Shown here: one piece after another, positions 44,345-55,814 of the stretch | Numbering within the stretch: the first letter of the stretch is position 1 | Layout of the letters: the number at the start of each line of letters is the position of its first letter | Source of the DNA: Closterium sp. Naga37s-1 | Taxonomy: Eukaryota; Streptophyta; Zygnematophyceae; Desmidiales; Closteriaceae | Reading direction: 5' to 3' | DNA: 64,000 nt | NCBI GenBank assembly: GCA_947471745.1 | Contig: CANJKZ010000008.1 | Coordinates: 3,962,501 to 4,026,500, forward strand | Position numbers and translations under genes: made by a program | Notes under the pieces: model-generated | Database searches by the model: none | What the model saw: the letters and a program-made list of their open reading frames with translations, nothing else | What the model was told of the DNA's origin: nothing

Positions 44345-47300
44345 CTACAGCAAGTGTGGAAACGTAGGCACAAGGCCTAACAAAGTACAGAAACGCTGAT
44401 GATCACCAGGCGGAAGCGCCTTGGTGAATATATCAGCAGTGTTGGCCCGAGTGGCCACGTAAGCAAGACGAAGCTGACCACGCTGCTGTAGCTCTCGAGC
44501 AAGGAAGTAACGCAGAGCGATGTGCTTCGTTCTGTGCTCCAATCTGTGCTCCTGACACAAGGAAATGGCGGCCTTGTTGTCGACGTACAGCACTGGAGGA
44601 GAACGAGGCCTCTCTCCCAAGTCGGTCAGCAGGTAGGTGAGCCAGCGTAACTCCCGTACAGCCATGGCTGTGGCGTAGATCTCAGCCTCACAACTGGAGC
44701 CGAGAACTGAAGACGAGCGTGTAGAACGCCAAGAAACCGAACCAGAGCCAAGGCTGAAGGTGTAACCCTGTGACGACCGCTGCGTAGCCTGGTCGTCAAC
44801 CCAAGAAGCGTCTGAGTGCCCAGTGAGGACAACGTCGCTCCGTCCTCCAAGCACGAGCCCCATGCCCGATGTACTGCACAAGTAGCGTAGTACCCTCTTA
44901 GCAGCCTCCATGTGCACCTTTCGGTGCCGACCAGGAGCCACGTAGCGAGCCAGAAGTCCAAGAGGGTACGCAAGGTCAGGACGAGTGCAGGTCATCAGGT
45001 ACATGAGGCAGCCCACTAGCTCTGGGTAAGGACCACTCGGCTCTACGGACTCGTCCGAAGTTGGAGCTGAGAGCGAGTGACCTGTAGCCAGAGGAGTGGC
45101 CTGTGCCGAGGACCAGGTGAAGCCGAAGCGCTGAAGGACCTGCTGCACCATGTGTGACTGAGTCAGTGTGATGGTGCGGCGTGCTCTGTCCCGGGTGATC
45201 CGCAAGCCAAGATAGCTTGTCAGCTCACCCAGGTCTGTGCACGTGTGTCTCTTCTGCAGCTCCGACTTCACCAGGGCGAGAGCCTCAGTGTCAGCAGTGG
45301 CAAAGACCAAGTCGTCGACGTACACGAGGATGTAGAACGGCAACAGTGAAGTGTCGGTGCGCAGAAACAGCGACGGGTCAGCAGTCGACGGAGAAAACCC
45401 AAGAGCCGCAAGTGTCGTCCTCAGTGTGTCGTACCACTCACGCGGCGCCTGGCGGAGACAGTAGACCGGCCGCCGGAGGCTCCACTGGGTACCAGGAGGG
45501 AACGACCCAGTGAAGCCAGGTGGGCGGCGCAGCCAGATCTCCTCGTGCAGGCTGCCCTGTAAGAAAGCTGTGCTGAAGTCAAGAGAGTGAAGCTCGTAGT
45601 CACGCTGAGCGGCAACGTGCAGCAGTACCCGAAGAGTGGTCATCTTCGGGGTGGGGGAGAAGGTCTGGAAGAAGTCAACTCCTTCTCGCTGACTGAAACC
45701 TCGAGCAACGTAACGAGCCTTGAAGGCAGGCGGAGAACCTGGCGGCCGCTTCACCCTGAAAATCCACATGCCACTGACGATGTTCGCCCCAGGAGGGGGA
45801 ACCTCGTCGACGTAGGTGCCTGTGGACTTCCAGGATGCCATCTCTGCATCCATGGCTGTCTGCCACTGAGAGGAGTACTCACCCGCGATCGCCTCAGCGT
45901 AAGAGCGCGGGGTCGGGATGTCTGGTGCATCCGGGTCTCCCTCAGGGGCAAGCAGCATGGACACGAGATGAAGCGCAGCGGCTGCAAAACACTCAATGTC
46001 CTTGTGCCTGTCCTCTAGGACGTCTGTGCCAAGAGCACACTCACCCCCGACGGACAGAGGACAGACAGACTCAGACTCAGCAACAAGACTAGCAGCGTAG
46101 TCTAGACGACAGGCAGCAGCAAAGTCAACAAGCTCAGCGACTAGGGCAGACGCAGCTGCAGACTCAAGCGACGGGTCAGTGACAACAGTGGCTAGCAGAC
46201 GCGTGACAGTAGGGTGCTCAGCACGAAACCGGTCAGACTCAGGGTCCGGAAAAACAGGCAGAGAAGACTCAGGAAGAGACGGCAGAGGAACACGCTGCGG
46301 AGGAGAGGCAGGACGACGGACTACAAGGGAAGGGCCGGGGACAGCCGGCGGACGCTGACGAGGAACACGATGACTGGAACGACCAGAACGGACAGGTGAG
46401 ACAGGACGCGACGCAGGCTCACGACGCTCAGTAAAGCCCCCTGTCTGCTCAGTGTAAGGAGAAGGAGCAGGCAGAGGTGAGCCAGGCTGTAACGGAAGAC
46501 CAGTAGACGACGGGAGGCTAAGAACCTGGCGAAGTACGGAGTCAGGCGGTGGCAGAGACGACGGAGATGGTGGAGCAAAGAACAGGCGCGGCTGTGCAGT
46601 GCCACCAGCACCAGCAGCTCCAGCACCCTCAGCAGCTCCAGCACCCTCAGCAGCTCCAGCACCTCCAGCAGCTCCAGCACCCTCAGCAGCTCCAGCACCC
46701 CCTGCAGCTCCAGTACCCTCAGCAGCTCCAGGACCTCCAGCAGCTCCAGCACCTCCAGCAGCTCCAGTACCCTCAGCAGCTCCAGCACCTCCAGCACCTC
46801 CAGCACCCTCAGCAGCTCCAGCACCTCCAGCAGCCCCAGTACCCTCAGCAGCACCCCCAGAACCGGCACCTCCAGTCCCAGGGTCTCCAGCCTCCGTATC
46901 TCCAGCAGTAGCACCCCCAGACCCAGGGTCTCCAGCAGTAGCACCCTCAGGCTCAGCAGCAGCTCCAGCCCCAGCAGCTCCAGCCCCTCCAGGACGAGCA
47001 CCTCCGGGACCAGTACCACTCCCAGCTCCAGAGACGTCAGCAGAAGTACCTCCAGCGGCAGAGCCCCGAGCTCCAGAAGCGCGACCCTGACGGCGACCGT
47101 ACCAGTCGTGCAGCTGCTGTGAGGTGAGAGGCACACGCGGATGAAGGCGGCTACCCCAAGGCGACCGCGTAGCAGCAGACTCAGAACCCTCAGGCGTCGC
47201 ACCCCCAGACTCAGTACCCCCAGGCTCCTCACGCTCAGGCTCAGCGCCCCCAGACTCCGCACCCCCCGGCTCAGTACCTCCTGGGTCCTCACGCGCAGGC

Positions 47301-49334
47301 TCCGCACCCCCAGGCTCAGCACCCTCAAGCTCCGCACCCCCAGGCTCAGCACCCCCAAGCTCCGCACCCCCAGGCCCAGCACCCCCAAAGACAGCACCAC
47401 CCCCAGCAGGACCTGAGTCACCAGTGACCTCAACAGGCGCAGGCAGGGGAGGGTCTACCTGAGAAACACCTGAAGGAGCAGGACCTGGCGCGGGGAGGGG
47501 GTCTACCTGGGGAGGACCTGGGGCGAGAAAGAGCGGCGGTGGGGGGCGAGGGGCAGTGCGGTAGGGAAAGAGACGATAAAAGGGGACGGACTCGTCAAAG
47601 GTGACGTCCTGAGACAGAAAGACACGACGCGAGGTGGGGTCGTAGAACTGTCAGCCAGGCGCGTCAGGGACAAAGCCAAGGAAGACGCAGGGAATGGCGC
47701 GAGCGGAGAGCTTGTCCGCGGTGGTATCGCGGACAAAGGCACGAGCACCCCAGACCCGGAAACGCGACGCATCGCCAACCTTCCCCGTCCACAGCAGTGT
47801 GGGCGAGGTCTCCGGCAAGGAGACACGGGGCCAGAGGTTGAGCTGATGCGCGGCGTACCGGACCGCAAACGGCCACAGAAAATGGGGGGCAGCCGCATGG
47901 ATCATGGAGGTACGAGCGACCTCCATGACTAAGCCAATGCGGCGCTCAGCAACCCCATTCTGCTGCGGAGAGGCCGGAAGCGTGAACATCTGGCGGATGC
48001 CGTGCTCCGCACAGAAGGCTGCCAAGAGGTCTGGGGAGAACTCACCACCTCTGTCAGAGTGCAGACGCAGGACAGGGAAGTCCGAGTGGAACCGCTCGCG
48101 GAGCTGGAGACGAACAGCGCGGATCCAGGGGATCAAAACATCAGGGACCTCCCCCTTGCTGCGCAAGGGGAAGACCGTGGTGTAACGCGTGTAGTCGTCG
48201 ACGACCAGCAGGAAGTACCGGTCGTGGCCCTGTCCACGGACGCGGGCTGGGCCCCACACGTCCATGTGGAGAGTCTGCAGGGGAGCCTCTGTGGGAGGAA
48301 ACGAGGAGGAGTGAGGAGCGGCGCGCTGCCGCCCCTCGACGCAAGGAATGCAGGGCGGCGCAGGCGAGGGAGGGAGGGCAGGCAGAGACTCAGGAAGGCC
48401 AGAGACCAGGTAGCGAGAGTGCATGCTACGAAGGCGAGGCAGGGAGGGGTGACCAAGGCGGTGGTGCCACAGGAGAGTGTCGTGCGACAGTCGGCGACAC
48501 TCACACTGGGTAGCTACCTGAGCAGACGCGTACAGCTGGGGAGACAAAGGGGTGTAGCGCGACGCAGTGGTGAGGGTGTACAGACTGGACCCAGGCGCAC
48601 GTGTGAACGTGGACAGGTGACGGCCGGTCCGGGAGCACGTGCAGATCGCCACACGCTGTCCTCCAGGAGTAAAGGTGTCAACCCAGTGATCCTGAAGGAC
48701 GGCGTTGCTCACCAAGTTCGTAGAGAACGAGGGGAGGTGGAGACCAGACAGCTCACCAGACGGGACTGCTGGACACGGAAGCACAGTGGAAGACCGTGCA
48801 AGCACTGGGCCCCCAGAGGGGTCAGCCAGTGAGACAGGAACAGGTGCAGGGAGGGGAGTGACTGTGGTACTGTCGCGAAAGAAACAGCGGGAAGCACCAG
48901 AGTCAAGTGTAAAGGTGTGCAAGGCCTGTGCAGGCGCAGTACCAAGGGGAGCAGACTCACAAGCACCTAGTGCTGCAGGGGCTATACCAGGGGCTATACC
49001 AGGATCCGGCGGCACACACAAGTAGCAGTCACCCTCAGCACTAACAGTCAATGCATACATAGCAGCAAGAATTGCCTCATAGTCAAGATCAAAGATAGGT
49101 ACATCACGCCTAAGCAAGTCTGCCCAGTTGGGGAACTCAGTAGCATTAGGAAACTTGGCGCGCCAGGCGTCGCTAAGCCGAGCGAAGCAGCGCTGCTCAG
49201 TGTGAAACCCTGTGCACTGGCGATTAGCGCGGGGACCTGTGCGAATGATATAGGGGCAGCGACCAGGACCCCCAGAAGCCCCACGCCCGGCATACCAGTC
49301 AAGAAGCTGCTGGGAAGTGGGGGTCTGGCGCTGA

Positions 49335-49370
<36 letters not shown>

Positions 49371-50380
49371 GGCTGCTGCTGGCCCTGACCTCCACTGCCA
49401 CCACCGCTCCCTCCTCCCCCACCGCCGCTGCTGCCACCTCCACCGCTCCCAGTGCCTCCGCTGCCCCCACCACCACCTCCACCACCTCCACCCCCACGAC
49501 CGCCTCCACCACCTCCACCTCCCCCGCCGCCACCTCCACCGCCACCTCCACCGCCACCCCCACCTCCCCTGCCACCCTTGCCGCCCGTGTCGCTGCGACG
49601 CTTCCCACTAGGAGCGGAAGCAGCCCCGACCTCCTCAGCACCAAGGTAGTCGTGAGCAGCAGCTGCGGAGGCGTAGGAGGGGGTGAGAGGGGAGGGGGAG
49701 CACCCCTCAAAGAGGGGAGAGCGAGGAGTGCCACGAGCAGCACCTACAGCGAGGATGTTCTTCTCTGCTGCAAGGAGGTGCTTCTCGAAGTCGTCGACAG
49801 TGAGAGTGGGGGGGTCTAGCGCTAGGAAGTGGTCCCTGACGGAGCTAAGAGTGTCAGGGAGGCGGGTGACGAGGAAATAGAGAGTGAAGTACATCGGGGG
49901 GGGGTTTGCGTCGCAGAACTCGGCGGAAAGTGCGGCACGAAAGCGAGTGTCAGTAGCGCGCAGGTGGGAAATGAGGTCCTCAGCAGTGGTGAACGAGAAA
50001 AGGTCGGGGAACAGGTAGGGTAGCATGAGCCGACCTATGGCTGCAGTGGCCGGGGAGGAGTAGCGCGCAACTACAGCGTCGTACAGCGTCTTAGCAGTTT
50101 TGTGCTGGCTGAAATGCGCGCGCTCAGTAATCGGCAGATGGTTCCTAATAGCTAGGCGTGCAGCAGCATCGCGAGTCTGCCACTGTGAGCGTTCGAGAGC
50201 AGGAGCATCGGCAGCAGGAGCAACGGCAGTGCCAGACACGTAATCGAACAGTGAAACGCCCTCTTTGGCATCGGTCAGAAGGAACAGTTGGAGGTCATCT
50301 AACCACACAGCGAACTCTACGGGGCGACCGTCAGGCTCGAACGCGAGAACGTTAGGCGTCGTCATAATGGCAGCAGGCAA
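44345..50380 (-). pseudogene. copia gag-pol polyprotein of E6, one TGA
   Basis: A frame of 2012 codons with the terminal stop, starting MPAAIMTTPN at 50380, open except for TGA at 47651-47653 where relatives have TGG (DAPGWQFY). Order: capsid-type gag (VEFAVWLDDLQLFLL near 50310; PYLFPDLFSFTT near 50020; LVTRLPDTLSSVRD near 49860), Gly-rich run (49450-49590), Gln run coded by CAG (49340-49375), QQLLDWYAGR, Cys/His cluster CPYIIRTG..FHTEQRCF (near 49190-49260), protease DSGASRCFF (near 48890), integrase HHCC (48470-48340) and D,D,E, a Gly/Ala-rich linker with QQLHDWYGRR (near 47110), reverse transcriptase YVDDLVFA (near 45320) and RNase H (GHSDASWVDD near 44810; LYVDNKAAISL near 44585). Apart from the nonsense codon all catalytic motifs are kept. 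It could be an ancestor or a source of trans-acting gag for the gag-less elements (inference). Confidence 0.92.
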
Positions 50381-51000
50381 AGGCAGCAGAAAGCAGGCAG
50401 GCAGTAGACAGGAGGCAGTAGGCAGTAGACCGCAGGCTAAGACAGAGGCAGTAGGCAGCAGGCAGTACAGGCAACGTGCAGGGCAGTAGCTTGCTGCACT
50501 CGAGCTCCTAAGGTGCGGCTCTAGACAGTAGCAGGCCGAGCAGTTCTAAGGCAGTGGGCTCGGCAGCAGTGAGCCTCACAGGCAGGTACACGAGTAGGGC
50601 ACACGCGGCTGCTGGCTGCGTGCGGCTGAGGGCTGCGCGCGGCTCTTTGCTGTGCGTGGCTACGTGCTGCGCGCGGCTCCTGGCTGCACGTGGCGACGGG
50701 CTGCGCGTGGCTCCTAGCTGCGCGTGGCGACGGGCTGCGCGGGCGTGGCCTAAGCAGGCTGCGCGCGGGCGGCGTAAGGGGCGCGTGGGCTCTACGCGAG
50801 GCTGCGCGGGCGACGCGGGCCGGCGCGCGGCGCTGCAGCAGAGGCGCGCGCTAAAAACAGTGACGCGCGCGCTAGAAACCGAGGCGCGCGCGGAAAAAAA
50901 AAGTGACGCGCGCTGCAGCCGAGGCGCGCGCGGGCAGTAGGCAAGGCAGGCAGGTGGTAACACAGTTAGGTGGGCCCGATTCTTAGGTCCTAGAGACCTC
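50381..51000 (-). repeat. leader of E6
   Basis: 0.62 kb between primer site and gag. GC-rich at 50620-50940 with GCTGCGCGTGGC-type units. GCAGTAGGCAGCAGGCAGTA units lie at 50390-50490. No gene. Confidence 0.7.
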
Positions 51001-51015
51001 CTGCTCTAGATACCA
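51001..51015 (-). other. primer binding site of E6
   Basis: Minus-strand TGGTATCTAGAGCAG abuts the LTR; it equals the initiator Met tRNA site with one extra T. Confidence 0.8.
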
Positions 51016-51149
51016 TGTTAAGACTAAGTCAAGGGAATGATGAGATTAGGTCAAGGTTGGGGTACAAGACTAGAGTGTCGAGAAAGTTTCTGTACCCCCT
51101 AAGGCTAGCACCAATATAGCCTAGATAATGATATGCATATGTTTTGACA
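51016..51149 (-). repeat. 5' LTR of E6 (134 bp)
   Basis: Same as 43967-44100 except one base. Followed by CTCCC, which does not match the left flank. Confidence 0.95.
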
Positions 51150-51860
51150 CTCCCCACACTTTTGGATGCCAGGGGGAATTGTCACTGTCTCGCGTCTCTT
51201 CACTGTGCTGCTGGTCCTCGGCGCTGCTCTTGCCTGCGCCCTCTAGATCCCATGGGACTAGAAACCCCCTCGCTCTACTGCCCAAGAAGAGTCGATGCGA
51301 TGGGAGGAAGAAGCACTTGGGCTTTGAGATTCATTGTAGAGTGGACCCTATTTTTGCCGCTCATCTTGAAGGCGTTTGCCACTGTTTTGCATGCCTTCTG
51401 GAACGATTGGAAGGATATGCATGGTTGGGCTTACCGTATTAGAAAGGGGTGATGCAAGTTGGCCTGTCTTTGCCATGTTTGGTTGTTTTCTTCTGGTCTT
51501 GAACCATGCATAGTAATTCTGTGAAATCTGAACCCAGAGTCTCTTGCGAAACAGCACAAGTAATATCTTGTTACCGTGCAAAATATAAGCCGACCTATAA
51601 AGGTACCGGTGATGATTTTTTTCTCCATGTGCTACGTGTCTCCCATGCCTGAAAGGCTGGAATAGTGAGTAACTTAATAACGGATCACTGGGAAAATGTC
51701 TGGTTTCTTGATTCGAATGTCCAGCTGTTAGAGTAGATGCATAACGTAGCATGATGGGAACATATGGGAAAACTATGCACAGGGAGTTGCTTATTCGCTA
51801 GGTAATTTCTCTTTATTCACCAAACCGTGTCGCTTGACTGACGGTGCAGTTGCGGAAGCG
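51150..51860. other. intergenic between E6 and the S41 gene
   Basis: No recognised gene. On the plus strand 51170-51245 encodes a hydrophobic run (VTVSRLFTVLLVLG) ending at a TAG. In another frame FIVEWTLFLPLILKAFATVL (near 51330-51390) is also hydrophobic. These might be remnants of a membrane protein cut by E6 or chance. The part next to 51861 is likely 3' untranslated region of the protease gene. Confidence 0.35.
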
Positions 51861-54800
51861 TTACACTGCAGCCTGCGACTGAGCGATCACCGGTGGCAGC
51901 GGCAATTCCGGGAAGAGTTTCGCGACGTCGCTCCAGATGACCTCGGGCTTGTCGATGCGATCGACGGTGTAGTCCACGTGGCGCTGACTCGGCAGAAATT
52001 CGAACTCGCACGGAACGCCCGAGTCCACATACCCGTTAGTAAACGCCATGGAAACATCCATGTTCGTCTTAAACGGTTTCGACGCGCGCGGGTCGTTGGC
52101 GTGGGTGGTGCGGCTTAGCGGAACCGAGACGTCGCAGTTTAACGAGAGCATGGTGTAGCCCAGGCACGACGCGCTCACGGACACGGGCTGGTCGAGGAAA
52201 CCACCCACGGTTACCATGGGTACTTTGTAGCGTTTACCCAGCATGTGCGTGAGGATGGCGCAGGTGGAGAAGCAGTCCCCGTCCGCGAGAAACAGAAACG
52301 GCCGCGCGCCGAAAAACGGCTCCGACAACCCGGGTTGCTCCGCGAAGGGGCCGTAGAAATAATCAAAATTCTGTTTAAAATCCGCGGTATAGGTGCCTCT
52401 GCGGCCGGCGATGGAGAAGGAGACGTTTTGCAGAGGAGTGTAGTCGCGAGCAGACGAGAGGAGCGACGCGCCGTCGCTGGGATGCGTGTACGCGTTCGTG
52501 ACGTACTTGGGAATGGCCTGATCTTCCACGAGGCTCCAGGTGAAGTTTGTGCCTATAATGAAATCCATGGGTAGGGTTGCGTCCGCTAGAGGCACGTTGC
52601 GCGTGCCGAGAAGCGCGACGACTGTGACTGAGGCCAGCGCAGCGTACCCGCCGCCGTTATCGCGCACGTCGAATATGACCTCCGTGCAGTTGATGCTGCG
52701 CGCGGGGGGAGGCGCGGGGTGCGGGGGAGAGGTGTTTGGGGGAAGTTGGGAGAGGAAAGTCCAAAATGCTGAGAGAGAGAAAAAGGTTTTCAGTAAGGGA
52801 GAATTGGTATGCAAGCAGGGAGGGCAAGCAGGGAGGGCAAGCAGGGAGGGCAAGCAGGGAGGGCAAGCAGGGAGGGCAAGCAGGGAGGACTAGCAGGGGG
52901 GGCAAGCAGGTAGGGCGCGCGTACCTCCTGGCGGTATCCATGGCTCTGAGAATCTCCTCAGCGAGGTAGTCGATGGGATGCAGCAGGCCAGGCCTGCTGA
53001 CTGCGAGCTCCGCCTCCGTAGTGGGGTCCACGCCGAATGTGTGCAGCACTATCACTGCCGTGCGGTTGTCCACCAGATACACCTGAGAGGGGCGCAGAGG
53101 GGTGCAGAGAGGTGCAGAGGGGTGCCCAGGGATGCAGAGGGGTGCAGAGGGGTCCAGAGGGTTGCAAGCCAGGGCTGGTGACGGTCAGCTTACTCGCCGT
53201 GGTGCAGCAGATCACAGCTGTGCAGTTGCTCAACAAATACTCGTGAGAGTGGTGCAGTGCGGTTAAGGGGGGTTGAGGGGACGGCCAGGGGAGAGAGAGG
53301 AGAGCTGGGAGCGTTTCAGCACGAACACTGACATCTGCATGCAGTCACACGCGCACACAGTCACACCCGCACACAGTCACACCCGCACACAGTCACACGC
53401 GCATACAGTCACACGCGCATACAGTCACACCCGCATACAGTCACACGCGCATACCAGGTAGTAGGCATCGTCAGCAGACACCTTTTCCATTGTGATGGCT
53501 GCCCCCTCCTCTCCAGCCAGTATCCTGGGTGCAACCTTGTCGCTGCTGTGCGCATCGTTGCTTGACGACCCTGCTTCCTCCTTGCCTTCCTGCTTCTCCT
53601 GTGGCTGCTGCTGCTGGCGCCTGTGGGGCCGCTGATGTTGCTGGTACTGGGGTCGCCTCCTCAGCACGTCACGCTGAAACACAGGACACGGCGCCTGCTT
53701 CTCCTCGCTGCCGCTACCACTGCCACTGCTGCCGCTGCTGGTGCTGCTTGCTGCGTTGCCAGCAGCAGCGTCGCCTGCACAGGGCTCGTTGTGCTTGGCA
53801 CAGTTGAGGGTCCAGTAGGAGCGCGAGTCGTTGAAGGGCTGTGGGTTCGAGACAGCCATCCATGGCACACTCACGTTCTCTGCTGCTCCCCTGTTGCTTC
53901 CAACCAAGGAAATCACCCGGGCAAAACAAAAACAAAATGACAAACAGAAAATGTCAACAGAACAACAGGGCATGAGAATTCAGTGGTACCAACCAACCAA
54001 GGTTAATGGTTACCGGGTTTAAAACAGGGAACATTCTTGCAGTTTTGTGTGCATAAGGCTCACCCTCTGAAAGCGGACACCTGCAGCGTGTCTCTCTCTG
54101 GAACCAGCTCTCTCAGAACAAACTCCCCAGGTGCTGCCACAAGCTGCCCTCCCCATTGGCTGGAGGGACTTACCCACAACACAAGCCACAAGGCTTTCAC
54201 TCACCCTCTGAAAATGGACACCTGCAGCGAGTCGCTCTCTGGAACCAACTCCCGCACAACAAACTCCCCCGCGTGGTGCCCCAAGCTGGCTTTTCCCTCC
54301 GGGTCGAGCCCCGCGAACATCATGTTGAAGCGCGCACTGGGGTTGCGCACCATGCCGCCGTGCTTGTCCGCCCACTGCTTTATGTACTCCACTGCCGGCT
54401 GGCCCTCAATTGCGAGCACCTGAACGAGGGGAAGAGGGAGGGCGGTGAGAGGGAGGGAGTTGCGCGCACCATGCCGCCATGGCGCCAAGCCGCCAAGCCT
54501 GTCCACATTGCCGGCTGCTGGTGAGAACCTGCAGCAGGGAACAGGGAGGGCTAGAGAGAGGGGAAGTTGCAGCTCGATGGTCTATACTCCCGGTTGAAGT
54601 GGCAGCGAAAGATTGATGGGGAATGCCCCATGTTAGAAATCCAGTGGTAGGCATTCCCAGTCTCGGAGGATTTTGCACATGCGCTTGCTAATTCTATCAT
54701 AGACACTGCCCGATATTGCAAACCATGTGTATTGTGGATTTTCTGCTATTTAATGCACCCCTTTAGCGACAATAGCGTACCTGCTGTAACTCGTAGGCGG

Positions 54801-55814
54801 AAAAATCGAAACCCCAGAGCTTCTTCGCGTCCTCGTCGATCCCCTTGAACCGCTCCAGGTCTGAAGGGTACGGCGCGATGAAACACGGCCACAGACAGCG
54901 TTACTTATACACTTTGAAACGAAGCGTAATTGGAAAACGAGTTCGTGTGAGCGCAAATGTCGTACGGTGCGTGTGTGAGATACTTTAGCATCGCGCGGCA
55001 GAGAGACTCACATCGGAGCGTGGCGACGCGAATGATCTGCTGACCGTCCTCCACGACCGCGAAAAGCGGGAGCGGCAGGACGAAGGTAGCCATGCTGAAG
55101 AAACAGTTGGACCAGAACATCGTGTGGCCGTCGTTCAGGCCGTTGAGCGCGTTGAACGTGTCCACGTGGGCGTCCATCAGCCGTTCGTATTCGCCCCGCT
55201 CGGCGCGCTGCAGAATGGCCGTCAGCTCCGCGACGATGTCGACGCTGCTGGGAAGGTTCGTCTGGTCGGGCGAGTCAACGGCAGTGTCCTTGTAGACGTA
55301 GTGGTTGTTGACTCCGTTGACTACGGACCGAAGATCTTCCACGTCACTCTCCCTGCTCAAAGTCAAAGGATTTTTTAATTCTTATTAAAAACGCTTGTTC
55401 AAATGGAGCTGGTTTTGTTTTTCCAGAAGGTCAATGCCACTGTATTTGCAATATCAAATTCCTGTTTAGTAGATGCGCTCGTTACCTGATTTTGAAATTG
55501 CGCAAGCATTCGTGAACTGTAGAGGGTTTCGCAACGTTCCAGATCCCTGCATTCGTGGCGATTTCCTGACTCCACAGCGTGCACGGGTCCGCTGCACCAC
55601 TCTGCATCACGCTCGCTGCCTCTGGACCGCTCGTTCCCGATTCAGAGGCAGTAGGAGCTGAAGCTCCCACTAGAGAAGCTTCGCTATCAGCACTGGCATG
55701 GGCTGCTGCGGGATTGCTTAGCACTCGAAGGGCGAAGGCAGGTTGGAAATGAATGAAGGACAGAATGACAGTGAGCAGGCCTACCACCCGCGCGATACGT
55801 GCATTTGAATCCAT
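51861..55814 (-). CDS. secreted peptidase S41-family (CPAF-like) protein, seven exons
   Basis: Exons by consensus sites with phases that all fit: 55814-55486, 55352-55012, 54860-54781, 54419-54205, 53890-53455, 53082-52925, 52695-51861; 2394 nt, 797 residues. The N-terminus (MDSNARIARVVGLLTVILSF..AFA) is a signal peptide with likely cleavage after about residue 29, so the product should be secreted or vacuolar. Exon 2 carries NGLNDGHTMF, exon 7 NCTEVIFDVRDNGGGYA and DGDCFSTCAILTHML. These match the His region, the strand with Gly-rich turn and the nucleophile Ser of S41 proteases; the Ser is S in FSTC. No Lys sits about 25 residues after it, so a Ser-His type as in CPAF fits better than the Ser-Lys bacterial Ctp type (inference). 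Exon 5 adds a Ser/Gly- and Gln/Arg-rich low-complexity segment (about residues 360-450). Introns 4 and 5 hold partial exon copies. Substrate unknown. Confidence 0.85.
52805..52892. repeat. 15-bp tandem repeat in intron 6 of the protease gene
   Basis: GCAGGGAGGGCAAGC-type units repeat about six times within intron 52924-52696. Confidence 0.85.
53083..53454 (-). repeat. intron 5 of the protease gene: decayed copy of exon 6 and tandem repeats
   Basis: 53160-53240 on the minus strand reads EYLLSNCTAVICCTT..LTVTSPGL, a degraded version of the exon 6 start VYLVDNRTAVIVLHT..LAVSRPGL, including sequence before its acceptor. Arrays of GGGGTGCAGAGGGGTGC (53090-53160) and CACACAGTCACACCCGC (53340-53455) fill the rest. 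Confidence 0.75.
54064..54140 (-). repeat. partial copy of exon 4 of the protease gene in intron 4
   Basis: Minus strand encodes PGEFVLRELVPERDTLQVSA, against AGEFVVRELVPESDSLQVSI at the end of exon 4, followed by the same donor GGGTGAGC. The copy lies 140 bp downstream of the true exon end. A nearby AG (54134-54135) does not give the phase needed for exon 4 or exon 5, so inclusion would break the frame; most likely a relic. Confidence 0.8.

Larger units (their letters stand above)
43967..51149 (-). mobile_element. Ty1/copia element E6, gag-bearing, nearly intact
   Basis: A 7183-bp minus-strand element with 134-bp LTRs at 43967-44100 and 51016-51149 that differ at one base (GAATGG versus GAATGA). 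Primer site, leader, gag-pol frame and polypurine tract are all present; the frame has a single internal TGA. The flanks (GTCTG left, CTCCC right) do not match, so there is no target duplication: left lies E5 gag, right unrelated DNA. Deletion of neighbouring DNA or recombination between two elements would explain this. Confidence 0.93.

Noticed and set aside
49452-49649. Poly-proline frame on the plus strand
   Set aside because: Antisense of the Gly-rich region of E6 gag.
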